Assembly: GCF_938018145.1 (NCBI RefSeq)
Contig: NZ_CALIII010000105.1
Coordinates: 1-5,359 of the forward strand
DNA: 5,359 nt
Reading direction: 5' to 3'
From: an uncultured Campylobacter sp.
Lineage (GTDB): Bacteria; Campylobacterota; Campylobacteria; Campylobacterales; Campylobacteraceae
Shown: in pieces, positions 1 to 4,327 of the stretch
How the letters are laid out: every line of letters starts with the position of its first letter
Numbering within the stretch: position 1 is the first letter of the stretch
The notes under the pieces: generated by a model
Database searches by the model: none
What the model was told of the DNA's origin: nothing
Seen by the model: the letters and a program-made list of their open reading frames with translations, nothing else
Position numbers and translations under genes: made by a program

Positions 1-671
1 CGCTCGTTGCTTTCTTGGAGAGCGGATAGTTTTTTGTGAATTTCAAGCGAAATTATATTGCGATAAAGCTCCTGCGCTTGTTCGTAATAGCCAAGCAGCC
101 TTTGCGTACCTGCTAAAAAATCAGCATCGCTTTTGCTGAGATTTGATTCCTTTAAATACTTACCAAAAAGCTCTCGGGGTGTTTTTAGGTCGGTATTTAA
201 ATCATATCTAAACATCAAAATTTGAGGCATTAGTTCGTTAAAATGAAACCAATCTAATGCCGTAAATTTTAAAATCATCTCATTATAAACGAGTCTCGCC
301 ATTATCGTTGCAGAGTTAAATCTATCGGTTAGTTCAACCCTTTTCTTAATCGCATCTTCCAGCTCCCTGAAAGTTTTTTCATTTGCCGCAAGCTTTTCAA
401 AGGAAATAAGATTGCTTTTATCAAGCTTGCTAAGCCCTTTTTCAAATTCTGCCGTATGGCGCATAACCGCGTCGTAGTCAGCCTCTAGAAGGCTTTTTTC
501 GAGCAAGAAATTCGCTTCGTCGTTAGCATCCATCATATTGTCAATCGAACTTTTCCATTCGTAGGCGATGTTTAGATCCCTGGCTGCCTTATAGGTCATT
601 ATGGTACCGAAAAATACGATACAAATTATGATGAGAAACAGAATTTTATGAAAGATTATCTTGTGTTTCAT
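1..671 (-). CDS. Membrane-anchored putative sensory/signal-transduction protein, N-terminal part (runs off window)
   Basis: An open frame reads from ATG (671-669) to the window edge without a stop, giving 223 codons; the C-terminus is missing. Seen: a short basic N-terminus (MKHK), then one strongly hydrophobic helix at about residues 5-26, then about 195 polar, mostly helical residues with acidic/basic heptad-like stretches and little Cys or Pro. No second membrane segment appears before the edge. This is the layout of a periplasmic helical sensor domain as found in chemoreceptors, sensor kinases and some GGDEF proteins; the output domain that would decide lies outside the window. Its ATG overlaps the TGA of the upstream peroxidase gene (ATGA), and only a weak GGA lies about 10 bases before it, so translation is probably coupled. 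C. jejuni docA (peroxidase) next to docB (chemoreceptor) is a known similar pairing, but identity with docB is not shown. Confident as a gene, not as to function. Confidence 0.5.
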   Translation of the reverse strand, partial: MKHKIIFHKILFLIIICIVFFGTIMTYKAARDLNIAYEWKSSIDNMMDANDEANFLLEKSLLEADYDAVMRHTAEFEKGLSKLDKSNLISFEKLAANEKTFRELEDAIKKRVELTDRFNSATIMARLVYNEMILKFTALDWFHFNELMPQILMFRYDLNTDLKTPRELFGKYLKESNLSKSDADFLAGTQRLLGYYEQAQELYRNIISLEIHKKLSALQESNE

Positions 672-1552
672 TTTAAAATTTCCGGTTTTTCGCCGCTTAA
701 AGTCAGCAAAAATTTATAAAGCGCGTGCGCCTGCTCGTCGCTTAGATCGTAGTTTATGCGTATTTTTGCGATTATTTTTAGTGCTTCTTTTAGATCCATT
801 ACCTTGCCACTATAAAAATACGGTGCGGTTTTTTCGATATTTCTTAGGCTAGGCACTTTGTAGCGGCCGGTTTTGTTGCCGTCTGCGTCAAATTTTAGCT
901 CGTAGTATAGGTTTGCGCCCATATTTGCGCCGCTGTGGCAGTTTATGCAACCGATTGTTTTAAAAAACTCAAATCCGCGCTTTTCCTCTTCGTCAAAAAC
1001 GCTCTCGTCTCCGCTGATAAATTTATCAAATTTGGCATTTGGCGTGACGAGGGCTTTTTCAAAATTTACCAGCGCATCGACGATACTTTCAAAGCTTACC
1101 CCATCCTCATAAAGCTCTTCAAATTTATTCCTATAAACGGAGTTTTGATTTACCTTTTGGATTAAAAATTTCGGCTCGCTGGCAAGTTCATTTTTACTCG
1201 TTAGACTCTGTCTGACCTGCCCAGCCAGATCCTTAACCTCGCCGTTTTTAAAAAAGATAAAATTTAATGCCGAGTTTAGAGCAGTTGGCGGGCTAATCTC
1301 CTCGTCGGCGGAGATTTTTACGTTTTTTTTGCTAGTACCGCTTAAGTCCCAGTAAAGGTTGTGGCATTTCTCGCAGGATAGCGTTCCGCTCGGGCTTAGC
1401 GAGGCGTCGAAAAACAGCTCCTTGCCTAGTCTGGCTTTTTGTTCGTCAAATTTAGGCTGGGCGACCGGAGATAAAATGTGCGAAGCGGCGAAAGCTTGAA
1501 CGCAAAAGAAACATAAAACGCACGAAAATATCTGCAAAAACGCTCGCGGCAA
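668..1552 (-). CDS. Periplasmic di-haem cytochrome c peroxidase / MauG-family protein
   Basis: 294 residues, slightly shorter than typical bacterial CCPs (about 330). A Sec signal peptide covers residues 1-22 or 23 (hydrophobic core, then AFAA). Haem-binding CxxCH motifs are at C60-C63-H64 and C202-C205-H206. The C-terminal stretch KVPSLRNI...TAPYF (232-246) is typical of the family, which reduces H2O2 with electrons from cytochrome c, or in MauG oxidises a protein partner. Q112 and E122 line up with the Gln/Glu of the peroxidatic site. Odd points: Ile261 sits where the second haem's axial Met is expected, no His follows the first haem before residue 206, the inter-haem Trp of FWDG is Lys102, and the usual YFHDG is YFYSG. 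The start is TTG (1552-1550): an in-frame TAG directly precedes it, AAGGA (1559-1563) lies 6 bases away, and the next in-frame ATG is codon 211. The gene lies 43 bases after the methyltransferase and overlaps the downstream sensor gene. C. jejuni DocA (Cj0020c) is a plausible relative, not proven. Confidence 0.9.
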   Translation of the reverse strand: MPRAFLQIFSCVLCFFCVQAFAASHILSPVAQPKFDEQKARLGKELFFDASLSPSGTLSCEKCHNLYWDLSGTSKKNVKISADEEISPPTALNSALNFIFFKNGEVKDLAGQVRQSLTSKNELASEPKFLIQKVNQNSVYRNKFEELYEDGVSFESIVDALVNFEKALVTPNAKFDKFISGDESVFDEEEKRGFEFFKTIGCINCHSGANMGANLYYELKFDADGNKTGRYKVPSLRNIEKTAPYFYSGKVMDLKEALKIIAKIRINYDLSDEQAHALYKFLLTLSGEKPEILK

Positions 1553-1558
1553 CTAAAA

Positions 1559-1593
1559 TCCTTTTTAAATTTTAAATAAATAAAGCGATTATA
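1559..1593 (-). promoter_or_regulatory. Probable promoter -10 and ribosome binding site of the peroxidase gene
   Basis: On the minus strand a perfect TATAAT lies at 1593-1588, three bases past the stop of the methyltransferase gene. AAGGA lies at 1563-1559, six bases before the TTG start. Transcription would begin near 1581, giving a leader of about 30 bases. No convincing -35 was seen, as is usual for Campylobacter sigma-70 promoters. The peroxidase-sensor pair may therefore be transcribed alone as well as by read-through from the methyltransferase gene. Confidence 0.5.
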
Positions 1594-1595
1594 TC

Positions 1596-2315
1596 TTAAA
1601 AAACTAAAAGCTTCATTGAAGAGACGATTTTTTCCGTCACGTAGCCATCCTGCGCGATGCTTTCTAGCCGCGATCTGACCGCGTTTTCCTCGTGCGTAAA
1701 ATTTGCGATTTGTAAATGCCAAAGCGCGTTTTGCGTCATCTCCTCAAGCGTGCGTTTTTGTTCGCGAGACTCCTCGAGCACGCAGGAGTTAAAAGCAATA
1801 TTTTCGCGGCGCAAGTACTCTTCAAAAAAGTTCGCCTTTTCTTTAAAGCATCGCTTTTCGGAGCCCTCGTAAAAAAGCTCCAAAACGCTTGAATAACGCG
1901 GTTTATTCCACCAAAGATAGACCCTTTTTTCGCCCAAATTTATAAATTTACTAAAATCCTCCTCGTCTGCGATCGCGGGACTCATCGTGCTAAAAGCCAC
2001 ATCGTAAACGCGGTTTGGATTAAAGTTTTTAAAATCGCTTTGCACGGCGGTTAAATTTGAAATATTAAATTTATCAGCGTCTTCAACCATGACTTTTAGC
2101 ATTTCGCCTGAGATATCCATACCCGTTATCTCGCGGCAAATTTGCGCCAAAAACAGCGTATGCACGCCCGTGCCGCAGCCTATATCAACGACGCTTTTGC
2201 CCTCAAATTTGACGCCAAACTCGGCGATTTTAGCGTATAGCCCTCTATGAAAAACGCTAGGCTCGCCCGTAAATCTCGAATAGCTCGCCGCCTTTTTGTC
2301 CCACATCTCTTTCAT
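1596..2315 (-). CDS. Class I SAM-dependent methyltransferase
   Basis: 239 residues. Seen: the SAM-binding glycine-rich motif I VVDIGCGTG at residues 42-50, the acidic motif II residue D67 in GMDIS (65-69), a QSDF motif with D94, and a motif IV-like segment YDVAFSTMSPAI at 104-115. This is the Rossmann-fold class I layout, so it transfers a methyl group from S-adenosylmethionine, probably in the cytoplasm. The C-terminal half (about 130-239), with Trp-rich (LWWNKPR, 134-140) and charged helical stretches, carries no motif that names the substrate; a small molecule is more likely than DNA because there is no target-recognition domain or DNA-methylase NPPY/DPPY motif. The start is ATG 2315-2313, with AAGG (2327-2324) eight bases upstream. 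It is divergent from the thioesterase gene, and nothing in the neighbours indicates the substrate. Confidence 0.85.
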   Translation of the reverse strand: MKEMWDKKAASYSRFTGEPSVFHRGLYAKIAEFGVKFEGKSVVDIGCGTGVHTLFLAQICREITGMDISGEMLKVMVEDADKFNISNLTAVQSDFKNFNPNRVYDVAFSTMSPAIADEEDFSKFINLGEKRVYLWWNKPRYSSVLELFYEGSEKRCFKEKANFFEEYLRRENIAFNSCVLEESREQKRTLEEMTQNALWHLQIANFTHEENAVRSRLESIAQDGYVTEKIVSSMKLLVF

Positions 2316-2335
2316 TTTGTTTGCCTTTAAATTTT

Positions 2336-2361
2336 TGCTACAATTTTAGCGTTTTTAGGAG
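2336..2361 (+). promoter_or_regulatory. Extended -10 promoter and strong RBS of the thioesterase gene
   Basis: TGCTACAAT (2336-2344) is an extended -10 (TGn plus TACAAT). AGGAG (2357-2361) is a good Shine-Dalgarno site five bases before ATG 2367. Transcription would start near 2351, giving a leader of about 16 bases. The -10 is half of a nearly symmetric 14-base element that also serves the opposite strand. Confidence 0.5.
2343..2348 (-). promoter_or_regulatory. Possible -10 of the methyltransferase gene
   Basis: TAAAAT reads on the minus strand at 2348-2343, overlapping the plus-strand TACAAT by two bases. It would give a start near 2336 and a leader of about 20 bases to the ATG at 2315. 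It is the only good -10 candidate in the 51-base gap, but a single AT-rich hexamer is weak evidence. Confidence 0.35.
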
Positions 2362-2366
2362 CGAAA

Positions 2367-2762
2367 ATGAAAATTTTTTACTACGAATTTACCGTGGGCG
2401 AGGACGCCATCGACGTGAATCATCACGCAAACAACGCTCACTACGTCATCTGGATGCAAGAAGCGGCAAACGCGCACTCAAACGCCGTGGGCGACCTCAT
2501 CGAGACAAATCTCGCGCAAAACCGCACGTGGATGGTGCGCAGGCACGAGATAGACTATCTGGGGCAGCTATTTTTGGGCGATAAGGTGCGCGTGAAAACC
2601 TGGACGCAGCCCGAAAAAAGAAGCTGCTCGAAGCGTTTTTACGAGTTTAGTAAAGACGGAGCGCCGGTTGCTAGCGCGGTGACGACTTACGTATTTTTTG
2701 ATCTCGCGCGCGGTCGTCCGATCGCGATACCGCCGGAGATTGCGAGACTTTACGAGGATTAG
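2367..2762 (+). CDS. Acyl-CoA thioesterase, hot-dog fold (4HBT/YbgC-like)
   Basis: 131 residues, the normal size for single-domain 4-hydroxybenzoyl-CoA thioesterase-type enzymes, which hydrolyse acyl-CoA or acyl-ACP thioesters in the cytoplasm. Seen: an N-terminal strand (FYYEFTVGEDAI), then D16-x-N-H-H-A-N-N-A-H-Y with WMQEA (residues 16-33), the catalytic Asp and start of the long hot-dog helix. This is followed by RRHEIDYLGQ (58-67) and LGDKVRVKTW (70-79), the typical central strands. The HHANNAHY form is closer to the HVNN type of acyl-thioesterase than to classical YbgC (D-x-x-x-V-Y-H-x-N-Y). No tol-pal genes are adjacent, so a YbgC-like link to the Tol-Pal complex is not supported. The start is chosen by AGGAG five bases upstream. 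The gene is divergent from the methyltransferase and convergent with the Fur-family gene. Its substrate cannot be told from sequence. Confidence 0.88.
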   Translation: MKIFYYEFTVGEDAIDVNHHANNAHYVIWMQEAANAHSNAVGDLIETNLAQNRTWMVRRHEIDYLGQLFLGDKVRVKTWTQPEKRSCSKRFYEFSKDGAPVASAVTTYVFFDLARGRPIAIPPEIARLYED

Positions 2763-2913
2763 TTTTATAGTGCCCGCGTCAAATTTGCGTTTTTAAATTT
2801 GACGCAGCGGCTGCTTTAAATTTAGTAGATCGTATTTTTATAAAATTTGCGACAAAATTCGCTCGGCAAGCGGATTTAAGCTGCAAATTTACCGTCAAAT
2901 TTGAGCGTAAATT
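2763..2913. other. Convergent intergenic spacer with AAATTT words and weak terminator-like stems
   Basis: This 151-base spacer between two convergent genes has no credible gene. AAATTT occurs seven times (2781, 2795, 2818, 2843, 2885, 2897, and 2909, the last running one base into the regulator's stop codon). CGTCAAATTT occurs three times: direct at 2777 and 2893, inverted at 2795-2804. Besides the main inverted repeat, two weak stems were seen: GCAG-CGG-CTGC (2804-2814) followed by TTTAAATTT, usable on the plus strand, and CGCT-N5-AGCG (2860-2872), followed on the minus strand by AATTTT. Either might end transcription, but none is a textbook terminator. Confidence 0.5.
2776..2805. repeat. 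11-bp perfect inverted repeat (possible bidirectional terminator stem)
   Basis: GCGTCAAATTT (2776-2786) and AAATTTGACGC (2795-2805) are exact inverted copies around an 8-base loop GCGTTTTT. It begins 13 bases after the thioesterase stop. The stem is GC-rich only at its base and no T-run follows on either strand, so a role as a terminator or 3'-end stabiliser is inference. TCAAATTT-type words are also common in coding parts of this window, so chance assembly is possible. Confidence 0.4.
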
Positions 2914-3288
2914 TTAAAAGCAGTCGTCGCAAACGCCCTTAACTACGACGCTTTTGACGTGATTTTGTTTTAGGCGCGGCATGTCGATATTAGTCATCTT
3001 GTGGCAGACGTCGCAGACGAAATACGCCTTTGCACCGCTTTCAAGCTCGTAGAAATTTTTGCGGTTATTTTCGCTTTTTAGCACGATGCCCTTAGCCTCA
3101 AAAAGGTCCATACAGCGGTAAAACGTGGTTTTGTTTGCGCCTATTTGGGCTAAAATTTCATCATAGCTAAGCGGTGCGGCGGCGGCGTGTAAAATATGTA
3201 AAATCTCAAGTCTAAGCGGAGTGATTTTGATATCATTTTTCGTTAAAAGCTCCTCAAAACCAGCTTTTTCTTCCAAATTTTCGTCCAT
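2914..3288 (-). CDS. Short Fur-family metalloregulator, candidate Zur-like repressor
   Basis: 124 residues, shorter than usual Fur/Zur proteins (about 135-150). Seen: a winged-helix domain with ITPLRLEIL (22-30), LSYDEILAQI (40-49), the recognition helix NKTTFYRCMDLF (52-63) and KGIV (66-69), then FYEL (79-82), the wing/hinge. The C-terminal domain has two CxxC pairs, C92/C95 and C120/C123, which in the family bind structural zinc. Odd: the His cluster that normally precedes the first CxxC is replaced by ESGAKAYFV, and the usual HH before the Ser-Ala-Glu helix is AP. Only E82, H96 and H110 remain as nearby sensing-site candidates. The start is ATG 3288-3286, with GGAGG six bases upstream. It is divergent from znuA, with palindromes in the shared promoter, so control of zinc uptake is the best inference. 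PerR- or Fur-like roles are less favoured by context. C. jejuni has Fur and PerR but no established Zur known to me. Confidence 0.88.
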   Translation of the reverse strand: MDENLEEKAGFEELLTKNDIKITPLRLEILHILHAAAAPLSYDEILAQIGANKTTFYRCMDLFEAKGIVLKSENNRKNFYELESGAKAYFVCDVCHKMTNIDMPRLKQNHVKSVVVKGVCDDCF

Positions 3289-3313
3289 ATTTTTCCTCCG
3301 CGTTAAGAATTTT

Positions 3314-3328
3314 AGGGTATTATACCCT
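3314..3328. promoter_or_regulatory. 7-1-7 palindrome, candidate Fur-family operator
   Basis: AGGGTAT-T-ATACCCT is a perfect inverted repeat with 7-base arms and one central base, the same 7-1-7 geometry as classical Fur, PerR and Zur boxes. Its centre contains the minus-strand TATAAT (3324-3319), the likely -10 of the Fur-family gene, so a bound protein would block that promoter. Autoregulation is inferred. The GGG/CCC arms differ from the AT-rich Fur and PerR boxes. Confidence 0.6.
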
Positions 3329-3347
3329 GAGAAAAATTAATTTGCAA
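3319..3347 (-). promoter_or_regulatory. Promoter of the Fur-family gene
   Basis: On the minus strand, TATAAT at 3324-3319 is preceded by TTGCAA (3347-3342) as a 4-of-6 match to the -35 box with a 17-base spacer. Start would be near 3312, giving a leader of about 24 bases that includes GGAGG (3299-3295). The -10 is inside the 7-1-7 palindrome and the -35 inside the 6-1-6 palindrome. Confidence 0.55.
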
Positions 3348-3368
3348 CTAAGTTGCTTTTGATATAAT
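3341..3368 (+). promoter_or_regulatory. Promoter of znuA
   Basis: TGATATAAT (3360-3368) is a perfect extended -10 on the plus strand. TTTGCA (3341-3346) is a possible -35 with a 16-base spacer. Start would be near 3375, about 26 bases before ATG 3401. The 6-1-6 palindrome fills the region between -35 and -10, a classical repressor position. AAAGGA (3390-3395) is the ribosome binding site, five bases before the ATG. Confidence 0.6.
3344..3356. promoter_or_regulatory. 6-1-6 palindrome, second candidate operator
   Basis: GCAACT-A-AGTTGC is a perfect inverted repeat with 6-base arms and one central base. Its centre (3350) is 29 bases from the centre of the 7-1-7 palindrome (3321), just under three DNA turns. 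It lies between the -35 and -10 of znuA and covers most of the regulator's -35. Its sequence differs from the first palindrome, so it could be a site for the same protein in a relaxed form, or for another regulator. Confidence 0.5.
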
Positions 3369-3400
3369 TTCGCCCAAATTTTAACACGGAAAGGATAAAA

Positions 3401-4327
3401 ATGAGAAAAATTTTCGCGTTTTTATGTTTGGGCTTAGTCGCGCTATACGCCAAAGGACAAGTTAGCGTCAGTATTTTGCCGCAGCAGTATTTCGTCAAGC
3501 AAATCGCGGGCGACGCGGTCAAGGTAAACGTCATGGTAGGCAAGGGAGCCGATCCGCACACGTACGAACCAAAACCGAAACAAATGACCGCGCTTGAAAA
3601 AAGCGACCTTTATTTTGCTATCGGGATCGAGTTTGAGGAGGCTTGGCTGCCGAAATTTCAAAAATCTTATCCAAACCTTAAAATCGTAAAAACCGACGCG
3701 GGCGTAGAAAAGATCAAATTTGAAGGTCACCACGAGCACGCGGACCACGATCATCACCATGACGCTAAGCACGAGCACGCAGCCCACGAGCATAAACACG
3801 AGCATGCAGGCCATGACCACCATGATCACGAACACTACCATGGCGAATTTGACCCGCACATCTGGCTAGATCCCGTTTTGGTAAAAGTCCAAGCTAAAAA
3901 TATCGCCGCCGCGCTAAGCGAAAAATATCCTGAGAACAAGGCGCTTTTTGAGGCGAATTTGGCTAAATTTGAAGCCCAGCTTGACGAGCTTGACGGCTTT
4001 ATTAAAAATACTCTAGCAAACGTTAAAAACCGCGAATTTATCGTATATCACCCGTCTTGGGGCTACTTTGCTAAGCGCTACGATCTAGAGCAAATCGCGA
4101 TCGAAGTGGATGGCAAAGAACCAAAACCGGCCGAGCTAAAAGAGCTCATCGAGGAAGCCAAAGAGCACGGCGTGAAGGTCATTTTCGTCGCTCCGCAGTT
4201 TTCTAAAAAAGCCGCGCAAACCATCGCTAAAGAAAGCGGCGCTAGCGTCGTAGAGATCGATCAACTGCCGCTTGATTGGGACGCCGAGCTACGCAAAACG
4301 GCGCAAATTTTCGCAAAGAGCCTGTAA
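3401..4327 (+). CDS. znuA: Periplasmic zinc-binding protein of ABC uptake system (ZnuA)
   Basis: 308 residues, the normal length for cluster A-I metal-binding proteins. It captures Zn2+ in the periplasm for an inner-membrane ABC permease. A signal peptide covers about residues 1-17 (MRKI, hydrophobic core, ALYA). Metal ligands expected from the family are visible: H53 in DPHTYEP, H153 in DPHIWLDP, H217 in YHPSWGYFA, and D287 in VEIDQLP. Between the first two, a His/Asp/Glu loop (110-147) holds 19 His in 38 residues, the hallmark of zinc-specific rather than manganese-specific members. The start is supported by AAAGGA five bases upstream and a strong promoter. The divergent Fur-family gene and the palindromes suggest zinc-dependent repression. 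No znuB or znuC lies in the window; the next gene, starting in the base after the stop, is a different kind of transporter. Partner ABC genes could lie further downstream or elsewhere. Confidence 0.93.
   Translation: MRKIFAFLCLGLVALYAKGQVSVSILPQQYFVKQIAGDAVKVNVMVGKGADPHTYEPKPKQMTALEKSDLYFAIGIEFEEAWLPKFQKSYPNLKIVKTDAGVEKIKFEGHHEHADHDHHHDAKHEHAAHEHKHEHAGHDHHDHEHYHGEFDPHIWLDPVLVKVQAKNIAAALSEKYPENKALFEANLAKFEAQLDELDGFIKNTLANVKNREFIVYHPSWGYFAKRYDLEQIAIEVDGKEPKPAELKELIEEAKEHGVKVIFVAPQFSKKAAQTIAKESGASVVEIDQLPLDWDAELRKTAQIFAKSL

Noticed and set aside
661..1165. Short plus-strand open frames (661-852 and 935-1165) opposite the peroxidase gene
   Set aside because: They are antisense to a haem protein with two CxxCH sites and a signal peptide, and carry no motif or good ribosome site.
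1426..1722. 98-residue minus-strand open frame across the peroxidase start and methyltransferase end
   Set aside because: It overlaps two well-supported genes in another frame, is basic and low in recognisable structure, and has no family motif.
1657..1872. 71-residue plus-strand open frame opposite the methyltransferase
   Set aside because: Ser/Cys/Phe-rich antisense shadow with no motif; the minus strand encodes a clear SAM-binding protein.
2321..2584. 87-residue plus-strand open frame overlapping the thioesterase start
   Set aside because: Its Arg-rich protein is typical of an out-of-frame read, and its start lies upstream of the predicted transcription start; the thioesterase frame has the ribosome site and motifs.
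3401..3451. Possible lipoprotein signal in ZnuA (Cys9)
   Set aside because: Cys9 is inside the hydrophobic core, too close to the N-terminus for a lipobox; cleavage near ALYA fits a normal Sec signal better.
3337..3561. 74-residue minus-strand open frame across the znuA promoter and start
   Set aside because: It would have to cross the znuA promoter and ribosome site, and its sequence is a complement of the ZnuA signal peptide region.
3443..3859. 138-residue minus-strand open frame opposite znuA
   Set aside because: Its Met/Val-rich protein is the complement of the His-rich znuA loop (CAC/CAT read as GTG/ATG). znuA has clear family motifs, a promoter and a ribosome site; this frame has none.
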